Source: Serendipita indica DSM 11827 (lineage: Eukaryota > Basidiomycota > Agaricomycetes > Sebacinales > Serendipitaceae). Taken from it: a stretch of 64,000 nucleotides of DNA. Where the stretch lies: positions 222,501 through 286,500 of the forward strand of contig CAJVGD010000025.1 of NCBI GenBank assembly GCA_910890315.1, given 5' to 3'. Both the position numbers and the translations under genes were made by a program. Each line of letters starts with the position of its first letter. Position 1 is the first letter of the stretch. Below, in pieces: positions 34,386 through 46,350 of the stretch. Below the pieces are notes generated by a model. It was not told the origin of the DNA, did not search any database, and saw only the letters and a list, made by a program, of their open reading frames with translations.

Positions 34386-36515
34386 CGATCAGGCTGAGAC
34401 GTTTCCTTGAATCTTCTATAATAATCCGTTCTCAATACAAGGATGCTTCGCGATGATGATATGGCACCTATCGAGCATGCCCAACCAGATCCACGAATGA
34501 ACTTTAGCTACTACACTTGGAGCTGACCTTGCCCGACATGTCCCGTCGACATCCCATGGTTGGCTGAAACCAACTTTTATCAGTCATCAACTCTCGTCAA
34601 GATTCACAGACGCAAACTGACTGCTATATATACGAGGTTGCTGGCACCGACTGTTTTGAACAATATCGATAGAGGTCGGCAAGAGGCTGTTTTTACACAA
34701 GATTCAATGAAGAGGGTGATTTCATAAACTTTTGTAAACCCCACGAGACGTGGTTGTCGTCCATTAGGTCTGTCACGTTGTCGACCTTTTCCAGATACAG
34801 GAAGATCTTTGACGCATCAAAGCGGTGGCCTACACCTTAAACCGCTGTTTCTATCGCGCAACATGACCTTAAATGAGACTACCAACCGCTCACCGCCCAT
34901 CATATCAGTCGACGCCGGTTCTCGAAGACATAAATCATGGCCAGCAACCTCCCCGATACGGAATTCGAGTAAGTGATACTCTTCTTCATTTTAGTTGCCT
35001 GTCGGTGAGCGACAGCTTGGACACTGCCGAGTAGTGGAGGCTACTGATGAGCGGTACCACGGTGCGTCGAGGATCCCTCTATAATACTCTTACTAACTTT
35101 CTGTCCAGGAAACAAGGATGTCGAGGTGCCCATTCCGTTCCACAGTGCAGCAAGCTCAAACGAAGTAATCCGAGTTCAATTGCCGACACCCTAGGTGTGA
35201 CCAATGAAGAATATCTGGGGGGGATCACACCAGGGCGACTCCATTCGACTGACTCTGGATGGAAGAAGCGGTCTGTTACCCATCACGACGTCCGTGACTC
35301 CGACCCAGGGACAAGTCTAATCCGACACAAGTAGATGATCAAAATCTTCCTAGTACATGTCGGAGTACATTGGTGAGTAGTCGGCATGATGGTGCCGCGA
35401 CCAAGCGGGTATCTCAAATCTGCATGACCTTCAGCGGTCGCTCTTGGAATCTCAGCGACTCGGATCGTACCTCCTTCATTACCTTTTGTTATGAAGATGC
35501 AGTACCATGGCAAAGCAAAGGTCACAGAGCAGAAATAAACGCCCTTTGTTCTCTTTCAAACCTACCGCTGCACCTCAATAGGTACAATTCAATGAGGAAC
35601 ACCGTTCGAAAGATCTAGCCTGACTTTTTCCTTGGATGAACGCCCAGTATGGAGATCTAGGATCCCAACGCAACATCGAGTGGTCACTCTTTCTAATGAA
35701 TACAATCGTCTCTGCACTATGGGGAGGTCTCCCTGTCTTCATAGGTTAACCCTTCTCCAAGAGCAGTCATCCAACTTGCCTATAGTGTATGGAACGACAA
35801 CCCAATGAACGAGCACGCGCCAGGCGAGCAACGGAACGGCGAAAACTTCTCGTTCATCCGTGCACCATTGACGTTTGATCACGGGATCAGGTCGACGTGA
35901 CAACTGGAGATGGTTGTGCGATTTTTGAGTCTGTGATGCAGTTGCATGCTAGCAGGGTCATCAATCTCCCATTCAATTTCGGATGCGGGCCCATCATAGT
36001 CAGTTTAACTTTGAATGGCTCATCTGCTCCCTTCAAGCTGGCGTCTCCGTTGTCAATCGTGTCAACTGTCCTGCTTGGCACAGCGGTAAGGAGCAATAGC
36101 GCTGGTTTGGCAATGAAGCCGGTCATCATCGTGCATTTGAATCCAGCGAGTCAGAGGATTCCCAACGCAAGTCGTTCAGCAGGAACTTGTGGTCGCAGTT
36201 AAGGGTGCGGCTCGAAGCTAAACATGGTGGTATGAAGTAACAAGGCTTACAATCTTTAGCAAGCAGCGGGAGCTTGAGGAGATCGTCGCATACCAGCTAA
36301 TTTTAGACTCAGCCCACCGCCAAAGGTTCTATGACTGGTCCGATCACATTGGAGGAGAGAGATCACCGGATGTTATGGCATCTTTTTGGCATGATTGAAC
36401 CGCTTTTTTATCAAATCCATTCGTTGAAACCATAAGCTATTTATCTTTGGCTTCAGAAAACTGAAATTATTAGGAATATAGATTAAAAGTACAACATACG
36501 AGACAGTAATAAGAT
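34386..36515. other. 2.1-kb stretch without a supported gene
   Basis: Several open frames of 60-100 codons occur (35047-35334 plus, 35370-35618 plus, 35897-36202 plus), but none joins into a convincing gene. An ATG at 34938 followed by ACGGAATTCGAGTAAGTG looks like a short first exon with a GTAAGT donor, yet no downstream reading frame continues it. I see a possible gene relic, with no family assignable. No long repeats or tRNA were seen. Confidence 0.4.
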
Positions 36516-37953
36516 CTAAATGTGGGGGAAGAAGTCTGACCATGCCACGTCTCGATATGCCTCGAGTGGAAGTGCTGCTAGCGTCACCAGTGCAAGCACG
36601 ATTGTTATGCCTCTTCCAACAAAGTAGAGGGGCGGTAATAGAAATAGGGAATCTGCGATCAAGACACCCAGCACCTCGGACAGTCTGTCGACTAGCAAAC
36701 TGAAGACCGCGACTACCACTGCTGCAGGTGGGACTACAGACATGACAATTGTCGCAAATCGCCAGAGAAACTGCATATGATCGGATGGAAATGGAGAGGA
36801 CCACGCTAGAAAATGGACAGCACCAAACAGTGTCCCGACAAAGACCGTGGTCAGAATGCCACCAAAATCGCTCACATTCCACTGTACTTTTTTGTACCCG
36901 GGGTGAAACATTGGAACTCGCTTCACACTCCGTAAGTCGATGTTCTCACCCTGAGCGCCCATGGCATACTGAAAAGCCATCCGCCAAAAGCCGGCTTCTT
37001 CCATCCTCTGCTTTAACCTCTCTTGCTCTCTTGTACGTTCTGGGAGTGTTTCATATACACGCACAGGGAATGTCACTCGGTATGGCTTGTCCCACCATGA
37101 GATGTACATTGCCACTGTGAGCAGGGTATAGCCAAGCGTAATGACCTCGAGCTCAGTAAGTGGCAGTTTGCTAACTTTCCGTGCAATACACTGAGTGATA
37201 AACCAGAGAGTCTGGACGATGACGAGAAACTTTGCAAGTCCATCGCTCTTGCACCTGTCTTCAAGGTCGGCAGTATTAGGGAGGCGCAGTTTATCAGTCT
37301 GGAGAAGACGACAGACGTCGAATTCATCGAGAGGGTGGATAGGATCTCCAAACTCCTCTTCAAATGGATTGCTCGGCTTTGTTCCTGGTGCACAGCTACC
37401 TCGACCGTCTCCCACTTCTACCGAGGAAGTTCGGACCGATAGGTTACTCTCCTCTGCGTTTTCCTTCCTAGTCTCAATCTGGTTCTTTAAAGACCCTTGG
37501 CTTTGTTTGAACAGATGAAAGCCACCCATGATGATGAAGAATCCTTGTTGGCGAGTAGCATCTTGTTACAAACGAGATTAGTACTATACAATGATTCCCT
37601 CTCTGAAGCATACCAATCTTCTTGGCTACACGGGATGCCGCAATGAACTGACGGACTGCAATGCCCAGAACCCATTCTGGAAATACTAGCGTGACAAAGA
37701 CTGGAGCCACGATGCATCGAAAGAAGGATCTTATCCAGATCTTGAACCGAGCCAAGTAACCCAAGCCTCGGGTGTCCACAGGCTCTGGGACATTGAGATG
37801 GAGGGCGACCCAAATGCACAGGAGGATGGTCGTGAGACAGCTGAAGACTATTCCAGATAGGCTCCTGTACTGATTTGCGCATGATGGAAGACATTCTGTT
37901 GTATTAGACGCGGCGCTGGCTGATAGGGAGTAAACGGCGACTGCGAGAGCCAT
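36516..37953 (-). CDS. Multi-pass membrane protein, paralogue 1 (461 aa)
   Basis: Two exons (37953-37614, 37561-36516; intron 52 nt) give 461 residues. An N-terminal signal-like segment (ALAVAVYSLSASAA) is followed by CLPSC, a helix (GIVFSCLTTILLCIWVALHL) ending NVPEPVD, then VLGIAVRQF, a hydrophilic loop with HPLDEFDVCRLL, FLVIVQTLWFITQCIAR, LTELEVITLGYTLLTVAMYI, WWDKPYRV, and three C-terminal hydrophobic helices. I recognise the pattern as a basidiomycete-expanded membrane family of unknown function. The intron follows the same codon as in the second paralogue at 61690-63110, which has the same order of motifs. Confidence 0.8.
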
Positions 37954-39477
37954 AAGGGCGAAGAGGTGAGAGACTGAGCCATATCAGGGTGCCTCTATAT
38001 ATCTTGAAGACTCTTATCGATCCGAAATCTGTGGACAGGCGCCCACGTGTCTGCCGGTTGACAAAAGCGATTCAATTACTACTCTGAGGCATAGTACAAA
38101 ACGGTGAATGCATGAGGATTTCCAATGGGAAACATGCATCAGTTAGTACAATCAAGGGAGGAAGTCCACAGAACTCGCCTCTCGTGGAGCAAGGCAGATT
38201 CTATAACGCAGGAGACATGATAACAGACCTAGCAGCAAGATAAACAGACTTACGCACCCATAAACGGCCGTGGACTTACGAAACAAGTTCTAATCGATGT
38301 CAGTCTTCCCTGCAGCAATCGTTAAAATACGCTGAATCAAAGCAAGAGGTGGTACAGTTTATCTGACCAATCGTTATAGTTGGCAAAAGTGATGAAGCTC
38401 AGCGCTGCGGGTTTGATTTGGGATGTTATCTAGAATGTAAACAATGCCTCCGAGGAAACAGAAAGAGGTGAACGCCAAACTTTGTATAATATGTCTAGTC
38501 TAGACTATTTAGCAATTTCATTCTCCAGATTTGGCAGCAGTCGGCATCTGTTTGGCCGATCGCGACGGGCCAAATAGCATCGCCAGCTTCTCCCGCCCCA
38601 AGCAGACGATAACCAACAACGATGGAAGATAGAGTCGAGCAGCAGACTCAAGGTAGACTCGACTCCTCACAGTTACGTGCTGATATATATCCTGGGTCGT
38701 CAGATCCCAAAGGCGTGGAATGAGTGTTCCCTGAAACAGTGGGTGATGAACGTGACAAGGCCCTGGAGATTGCCCAAACCGCAGGTATCGACGTTACCCC
38801 ATAGTTTATTACTCAGACGAGAAACAGGAACCAGACGACGACAATACGACAGACACAGACACGGACACGGTATGGCTTGTCTGGACGTATTCTGTACAAG
38901 GCATGCAGATCCGACATTACATAACCAGCGAGATTTTGCGTCTTGACCTGGCGCGAGATGGAACGCGTCTTTACTACGCCGGAAACAGCGAGTATCCTGC
39001 TTGCAACCACGGCGTGGCTTAGGGATACGCATTCTTCGTCTAGGACAATTATATCCGAATAAATCGAACTGAAGAGTCTCTGGTCCCTTCGTAAGTTGTC
39101 TATATTGGCGTACTGATTCGCCTTCGTCGGGTGGCCTGTGCGGAGTGGCGTGAGATCTGTCGGGCCCATGATTCGCACGCATTTCTCTCCTTTTTCTCTC
39201 CAACGTTTGCCAGTCTGCTGATTGAGAATGTCAAACGTTTCCCGTCGCGCTCAATGATTGGTGGCCTCGTAACGGGGACACCAAATTGGCGCCCATAGAG
39301 CACATTGTTGTCTGAATGGCTCCAGCCGACGTCTTTGTGAATGTTTGGGGACGCCATTGCACGCAACTTGGACCCGACCACAACAGCCAACTCTCCTGTA
39401 TCATCAACTCCCTTCCTCCCTCTTCTTCTTCTTCTTCCTTCTTCACTTATAACAGCTAGCCGCTAAAGGAACTCAAG
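37954..39477. other. Intergenic region with one doubtful minus-strand reading frame
   Basis: The part from 37954 to about 38800 shows nothing I can name. The part just before the dehydrogenase gene contains a TC-rich tract (CCTCCCTCTTCTTCTTCTTC at about 39415-39434) that probably belongs to its promoter. A weak gene candidate is listed separately at 38813-39357. Confidence 0.5.
38813..39357 (-). CDS. Doubtful gene candidate, no family recognised
   Basis: On minus, an ATG at 39357 opens MASPNIHKDVGWSHSDNNVL and a second frame (39178-38813) continues with NIDNLRRDQRLFSSIYSDII and SRILAVSGVVKTRSI. The compositions look protein-like, but I could not find an intron joining the two frames, and nothing matches a known family. 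It could be a relic. It would start 120 bp from the dehydrogenase gene, divergently. Confidence 0.2.
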
Positions 39478-41239
39478 ATGGCTCAGCGTTCAGCACCCGG
39501 CTCGCGCCAGCTCTCGCCGCTCCGGTCGCACTCTAATGGCCGAAATCCACAGCTAGATCCCGCCATCACACCTGCAGAGGACCCAGCAGAACATCCTGCA
39601 CTCAATCCTGGCTGTGTTGCCGTCATCACAGGCGGCGCAAGTGGCATTGGCCTCGCCACGGCCGAAATTCTCGCAGAGTGCGTTTTCTCTCTTCCTTTCG
39701 ATTATTCGATCCAATCCACCTTGCTTTCTCGTCGGCTGCGATAATATCTCGCTTGTGAAAATGTGACCTACTGACGTTTTGCCCTGCTTCGCCTCTTTCA
39801 CCTCGTGACTTGCACGCCTGATATGCGTGACATATCCTCTCGAATGATGTCAAACACAATATGGTACTATTACTTGGTCGCCCGAATGCCCAAATGACGA
39901 AACACCTACGTCCGAACCGACCCTCGGCTAATCTTCCAAAACCGGCTCGTCGTCAAACCGCTCGATCGGGCGTCCAATACTCTTCGTCTGACACCTGTTG
40001 CAAATATAGACTTGGGCTGCGCATTGTTCTCGCCGATAATGATCAAGCGGCTCTGGACAAGGCCACAGCACAGGTCGCCGCAGTGGCAAATGATTCCTCT
40101 CATGTAATTGGTATCCACGCAGACGTTAGCAAGATGGAAGACGTCGTGCGTTTACGGGAGCGTGCATTTGATGCATTTGGCGAGGTATTATCCCACTCCA
40201 CTCTCAAATGGTACTGATGTTCTCCATCAACAGGTTTCTGTTCTATTGAATAATGCTGGAATTGGCCTCAAAGGAACCTCTTTTGGGGACCTCGACAACT
40301 GGAAAAAGGTCATGGACGTCAATCTCTGGGGGTGAGTTGCATTCATTCGGAGTCTGCCGACGAGCTAATTGAAGGCAGTGTAATCAACGTCCAGCACGTC
40401 TTTGTCAAAGCGATGGTTCTCCAGGAGAACCCTTCGGTCATCATCACGACTGGCTCGAAGCAAGGCATAACCAACCCACCGTACGTTCCTTCTCTGCTTA
40501 TTATCTCTCTTTAATCCGCTATAGAGGAAATCCTGCATACAATGCTTCCAAGGCTGCCGTCAAGAGCATCACCGAGGGTTTGGCACATGAGCTCTACTCG
40601 ACCCATGCAAACGTTACAGCCCACCTCTTTGTGTACGTTGAGATCATCGTGTAGCCATATATCTGACAAGGAAAAGCCCCGGATGGACATATACCGCCAT
40701 GACAAAAGGCGATAGCGATGAAAAGCCTGCAGGCGCATGGTCCGCTCACCAGACGGTAGGTGCTTGTTCGGCTCTCCCATTATGCGAGACAACTCTAAAC
40801 TGGTTTGAAGGCGCAATATATGCTGGATCGCGTTCGTCTTGGCGACTTTTATATCATTTGCCCCGATAACGAGACCAAGCCACAACTCGATCGCCTCCGA
40901 ATACGCTGGGCGGCTGATGACATACTCGAGAACCGACCTGCCCTCTCCAGGTGAGTCATCCCATACCACACTTTGTATCTGCAAGCGCGTTCTCCTCTTC
41001 CAAACCTTCACTACACACTCGTTGTGCCAGGGAATAGTATCTCACTATAATACTATTAGGTGGCATCCAGAATGGAAATCACGCTTTGATGATTATATCA
41101 GGGAAGGCATGCAAGACGAGCAGAGGAGGCGGAAGAGTCCGTTTAGGTTTGTCTCATCTGCTAGCCTACGTCGGTTGAGGATGCTGATTTTTGATATAGG
41201 AAGATCATCATCACTGACGGAGACGCTGGTGCCGACTAG
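39478..41239 (+). CDS. Short-chain dehydrogenase/reductase (342 aa)
   Basis: This is a classical NAD(P)-dependent SDR. Nine exons (39478-39677, 40010-40184, 40234-40331, 40379-40480, 40525-40632, 40677-40755, 40811-40950, 41060-41146, 41200-41239) give 342 residues. The cofactor motif is VITGGASGIGLATAE, and VLADND follows the second strand (the Asp favours NAD). The helix motif is LLNNAGIG, the catalytic serine sits in IITTGSKQG, and the Tyr-Lys pair in YNASKAAVKS is followed by PGWTYTAMT. A roughly 35-residue extension precedes the fold. The first intron is 332 nt, six to seven times the local norm, and holds no coding-looking sequence. The substrate is unknown. Confidence 0.88.
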
Positions 41240-41427
41240 GCAGTGGAGACAATTTGGTGCAAGGTAGTAGAAAAGTTCTCTGGAACACTTGAACCTCCAA
41301 ATGATTACTATCTAAGAGTACTTTATCGGCGTAGAAGATGAACAAAATGGAATTCAGACCAACCTAGCTTGGCATGTAGGTGGGTTATTACATGATTGTG
41401 CCCATCATTTGTGCCCATTAGTTACAC

Positions 41428-43655
41428 TCAGACGAGATCGCAAGCATGCGGTCTGAGGGCACAATACTCTGGCTGGAGTGCCACAGCTTGAATGCCTCTC
41501 TGAACCATCCGTCCTCTCAAGTCGTGCAGCCTTGGAAGTGCCTCCTTCACGTTGGGCTTTTGCCCATTTGGATGGGTTGGCCCTGTCCAAAAGAGCTCGG
41601 CAGAGGCAGCCGCACGCGGCCAGAGAGTGCTATCGAGCGTGAAAGGGTCAGATTGCTCCGCCCAGAGAAGTTGCTGTCCCCCTAGTACGAGCGTGGATTG
41701 AGTTGTTGTCAAGTTGGCAAGAGGGTCAAATGAGTATGCCTGGCAATGCGCATTAGTAATGGAAAGAGTAGTAATGATGGTCCATTGAGGGAGAGAATCG
41801 ACGACATACCTTTTGCCACGTTTTGAATGGATCACACCACGAGTTCCCATCCGGAAACGCACCGACCCAGGCACCATGTCCACAGTCCAAATAAAAGTAA
41901 TCGCTGGGTGCGTGTACAATCTTGAATCCTTTTTCGACGACGGCCTTGGCATCGGCAGACGAGATCCATACCCTGATTCGTGGCAATAGTCAGCGATATA
42001 GATATTACGGACGCAAGTGGAACCTCACAAGACGACTGTATCTTTGTGGAGACCCAAATCACCGTGATCTAGCACCATCTCTTGCCATACAACAGGCTTC
42101 TTCCCCGCTTTGACCAGCACCTCATGCGTGCGATTCGTGAATGTGGCCAAGGCTTGCTCAAATGTCTTGCCGCTCTCCGTCAAAGTTTTATTGACTACCG
42201 GATCTTCCTCATAGCATCGCCGATTGATCTCGTCACCACCCGTACTAAAATACTTGCCAGGAGTATGCTTGATCGTAGAAGAAAAGAGTCGTTGAGTGAA
42301 ATTGACGACAGTTGGTTCGGTAAGGCGAAGTTGCCCTGCAGGCGGTTCGTTGGCATAGGTCGTCCAGGGAGTTTTCTCGAAACAAGCGATATACTCTGGA
42401 TGAGAGTGGTGAATAGCGGCTGTGTGGCCTGGCGTGTCAATCTCAAGCATCACGTCTACACCGCGCTACGAATTTGCCCAAGGTCAGCGTTTGTGTAAAG
42501 ATGGAATCAAAGATGACCTACAGCTGCTGCAAACGAGATTACGTCGTCCAAGTCTTTCGTCGAGTATTGTTTAGATGATGAGTAGGCTCCCTTGGCCACC
42601 AGCTCGGGGAAATCAGGAAGGTTGAGCGGGAAGCTACCGTCCGTCAGAGCGGAATCACTATTTGAACAGTGAGATGTACCTTTGTGAGTCCACAATGTGC
42701 CAATGAAATATGTTCATCTATAGTCGGCGATCAACTCTCCATTGAAGAGGCACGCTGTATGCACACCTTTGTGAGTTCCATGGCAGATATTGTTCTTTTG
42801 ATGTCTCCGATTGGAAAGCTTGGAAGTCACTAAGCTTACGCCGTCACAAGATGGAGATTCACTTACAAGTTCCTTGCCGTATCCAGCAATAACCCGCGCC
42901 ATTTCTACATCATCAACGCTCAGTCTTAAAGAAAACTGTAAACTACGCACATAGTACGGCTCGTCGAGAATCTCAAATGGTGCTTCGACAGTATATGTCC
43001 AATTATCCCACGTGTACCACATTTGGCTGAACGTTGTTAATCCACGGAGCAAGCCGAGTGTTGTATTCGCACGTAGACGGGCCTCAGAGCCGTCGGAGGG
43101 AACGGTGAGGGTGTACGATTCGTCGCGCTCTTCCGCAGGTAGAGCGGTGTTGGCTGCAATGCTCTGCAGGTGATTGCATTTGTGTAGTTGTCCGTCGTGT
43201 TCATATATTTCGCAGTGTGGAAAGCCGTAGGGGGTTCCCCCAGAATCAATATCATTTTCAGTATTCTCAAGCAAATGGTCATGATGGATGACGAGAGGGT
43301 TTACCATCACTCGATTTCCATCTCCTTCGTTCATGCTTCTATTGTGATTGGTATTGCTGATAATCTCCAGTGCCAACCGTTTCAACCTCTGCGCACGTCC
43401 CAAGTCGACATCATCACCCGGCCCGCGACCAACGACAAGGCGCTGCATGTGATCATGCTTGAGCACTGTCATTGTGCGCCCTACAGCATCATATAGATCC
43501 TGTGGTACGCCATGAATTGATGAAGTGTCGATGCGGAACTCATTCGCCAGCGTAAGAGCTGTCGAACCGCTCTGGAGGTGTCGTGGGATGGGCCAAAGTG
43601 CATTGGTGATGCTGAAAAAGCATGCGAACACAAGAATTAGAGCTGATTCCTTCAT
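41428..43655 (-). CDS. Secreted beta-N-acetylhexosaminidase, GH20
   Basis: Eight exons (43655-42951, 42904-42867, 42818-42767, 42717-42680, 42633-42522, 42465-42029, 41972-41810, 41739-41428) give 618 residues. A signal peptide (KESALILVFACFFSITNA) precedes the N-terminal GH20 beta-like domain. The catalytic barrel has WRGLLLDTARNFFP, MNIFHWHIVDSQSFP, RGVDVMLEIDTPGHT, the acid pair in FSTGGDEIN, YFYLDCGHGAWVG, SWCDPFKTWQK and LGGQQLLWAEQSDP. The enzyme releases N-acetylglucosamine from chitin oligomers outside the cell or in the wall. Three internal exons are only 38-52 nt, clustered around the HWHIVD motif, a pattern worth knowing for automatic annotation. All introns are GT-AG and 46-70 nt. 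Confidence 0.95.
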
Positions 43656-43957
43656 TCTTGTCTACTGAGAGTCGATGACGGTTATAATTGAAGACCGTGG
43701 TCCAAATGTAGGGTTCAAACGCGCGGAACGAAGTGTCGAAGGGAATGGAGTATATTATAGGTATTCGTGGACTCAGAATCAAGTGCCAATAGGGGAGCGA
43801 ATTGGCAAATTATGTCCGAAGCAAGTCGACGCTCGGTCCAAAAACTAGGACTCCATATGCCTCGCTGCTTCTCGCCTTCCCAGCTGCGTGTTCCGACTTT
43901 ACCCGTTAGATTGTTTACATTAGCTCATGATGGCCAAGAAATCAAATCACATAAGCA
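43656..43957. other. Intergenic, hexosaminidase promoter side
   Basis: 302 bp lie between the hexosaminidase start and the Ent3-like stop. No gene was seen. It includes AT-rich TATATTATAGG-like sequence near 43750, about 100 bp before the hexosaminidase ATG, which could be a core promoter. Confidence 0.4.
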
Positions 43958-46103
43958 TTAGAGCAACAGGTCGTCCAGCCCGTTTCCATTATTCCCCGAA
44001 GTCGAGGAGGCACCCATTCCCATTCCCATTCCCACCCCACTCGCAGGTTTCTGCCCTCCACCACCCATACCCATCATTCCCTGTGATCCTGGCTGTCGGG
44101 CTTGCGAACCCCAGAAAGCGGCTTGCTGCTTCTCCTTTTGCAAATCCATGATACTCTTCCCCGCACCTCCGGCGGCACCACCACTTGAGGTCGAGTTGGT
44201 TGCCGTGCGCCCCGTACTCGACAAACTAGACGCCCACAGGTCATCAAAGTTGGCGCTCGATTTCGCTGCAGGCGTCGGCGTCGCCCGACCTTGGTTCTGC
44301 GCTTGAGTAGGTGTGGCACGTCCACCTGTATTCGCCATAGCCGGATTGTACTGCGAAGGCAACATCGTCGCTGTGGAAGTCGCCATCAACGGCGCATTCA
44401 TTCCCATCCCGCTTCCACTCCCGCTTCCAGAAGTTGTATATGATGGCCGAGCCATTAGCGGCGCCTGCCCCATTCCCATTGCTGGTGCGCCTCCGAACAT
44501 CGGTGCAGGTGCGGAGGTTGGCGCAGAAGACGTAGCATTGAGTAGTGCAAATACATCGGTTCCACCTGCTTGTGGAAGTCGACTTTGCACAGGCTGAGCT
44601 GGTTGAATCGCAGGTGCGGTCGACGTAGTGGCATTGTTAGTTGGCGCACTCTTGAAATCGTCAAAGTCATCGAAATCGTCGACAGCCTGCGTAGCTTGTC
44701 CTGCTACCGGTGCGTGCGCCGCTGGGACTTGGGTAGAGGGAGCTGCAGCGGAAACGTCGTCGTCAAATCCACCAAGCAAGTCGACTTCCTTCGCTTTATC
44801 TTTAGCGGGTACTGCCGGTTTGGCGGGGCTTTCGGGTCCTGGTTCCGTTGTTAGGCTTGATTTAAATGGCCAGTAGATGCTCACCAGAGGCTTTGGGTGG
44901 TGCTCTTGTGGATGATGAGACGGAGGAAGATTGTCTATGTGCCGAGCTCTTCGCAGTGGAGTCTTCCCAATCACCTGCATCGTACTCTTCGAATTGCTTT
45001 TTCGATTGCGTGTCAGAGAACCGGCTTCCACCTGGAACAATAATAGTTAGACCGTGTAATAGTCGATCTGGAAGCTTACCTCCTCCAGAATATGCACCAC
45101 CGCCACCAGAATAAGAACTTCCAGAGTACGAGCCTCCCGCGCCACCACTATAGTAATCGTCACTTGAGAAGCCACCGTATCGACCTGTTCCATAGGATTG
45201 ATAAAGGAGACAACACTTGGAAAGAAAGATACGCACTGCCCGAGTTGCCAAATCCACCTCCGTCGTTGCCCGTTCCCGTGTACTTGTTTCGATTGACCTT
45301 TGCTTTCCGTCGTTCTTGCCGCACACGGTCCAGATCGCTCAATAGCTCTGCAATTTCCTTGGCGCGGTTCCTCACTAGAAATGATCAGAACCCCGGTGGC
45401 ATTGCGTTTGCAGAGAGATGCACCATTGATACCCTGATCCTTGCCTTTCTCATCAATGTAATGAAAATTGCGGAGCATCTTGATTGTCGACAAATGAGAC
45501 CGCGCATCATCCACCACCCGCTCTGAGCCATGCTTGATGATATACTCGAGAAGCTGCAGCGACTACGGATGCGATATCAGCACCGAAATCGCCTCATGAG
45601 CATGGAAGCGCTGTACCTTGTAAATTTGTCGCCACTCCCGAGCCTCCTTATCCATGAAGCGCGAGTAGATAGCTGGCATGATCTCATTGAACTGTTGGCT
45701 ATCGATAGATGAGTATAGTTACTCTCCCCGGGGCATCACTGACAAGTTGAACGTTCTATTCCTTGTCAGCAGCAGTTCAAGAAGGTGAGAAGACGTACCC
45801 TTGGGCAATTTCGCCCATTAGCGTCGAGCTCGCACCCCTTGGCGGAATATGAGAAGCTTAGTGGCACAGATGAGACGAAAACTATACCATGGATCGTCGT
45901 TTGTTGCCTCTTGGACTTTGGCCTCCATCTCTGAGACGTTTAGGACCATGTTCTTTGCCTATTACAATCGATTCACATCAACTTTTCCTTTTCCTTTTCA
46001 AGCAATGACATTCTATAAGCAGACCGACCTGGTTGTATGCCGACTTGATGTCGTACATTGTGATTTTGGACAGTTGGCTGCCCAGTGCTTCTAATCTGTC
46101 CAT
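43958..46103 (-). CDS. ENTH-domain clathrin adaptor, Ent3/epsinR-like
   Basis: Nine exons (46103-46029, 45958-45888, 45837-45799, 45698-45617, 45562-45424, 45374-45237, 45184-45080, 45031-44885, 44838-43958) give 558 residues. The ENTH domain occupies about residues 20-150: NMVLNVSEMEAKVQEATNDD, PWGASSTLMGEIAQ, IMPAIYSRFMDKEAREWRQI, LLEYIIKHGSERVVDDARSH and NFHYIDEKGKDQGINVRNRA. A Gly/Ser/Tyr-rich linker follows, then DDFDDFDDF acidic-aromatic motifs of the kind that bind the gamma-ear of AP-1/GGA adaptors, and a long Pro/Ala/Gly/Met tail ending LDDLLL. This favours an Ent3/epsinR role in trans-Golgi to endosome traffic rather than endocytic epsin; no UIM motifs are visible. The intron at 45798-45699 (100 nt) is the least certain. 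Confidence 0.88.
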
Positions 46104-46350
46104 CTTGAGACTCTCCTACGTATTTACAGGGCGCCTAGCCGGTGTTTTGGTAACGTCGATGGCGCGGTAGACGTGGTGGTCGGGAGAAAAGCGTTGCACC
46201 GCCAATCTCAATGTCTGCTTGAGTAATCATTCACACCATTGACCGGAGTTTTGTCAGATTCTATAAAGGTGAAGACTCGCCACGCTGCCAGTCAGCGCTA
46301 GTGATAAACTTGGTCCCGTCCACTACGACGCGCCCGTCGAAGACTACAAA

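Larger units (their letters stand above)
32263..34390 (+). repeat. Tandem duplication unit 2 (promoter plus methyltransferase gene)
   Basis: This is the partner of 29955-32140, in direct orientation. Exon borders correspond one to one with copy 1. Divergence is highest in introns and flanks, so the duplication is not very recent. Confidence 0.8.
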
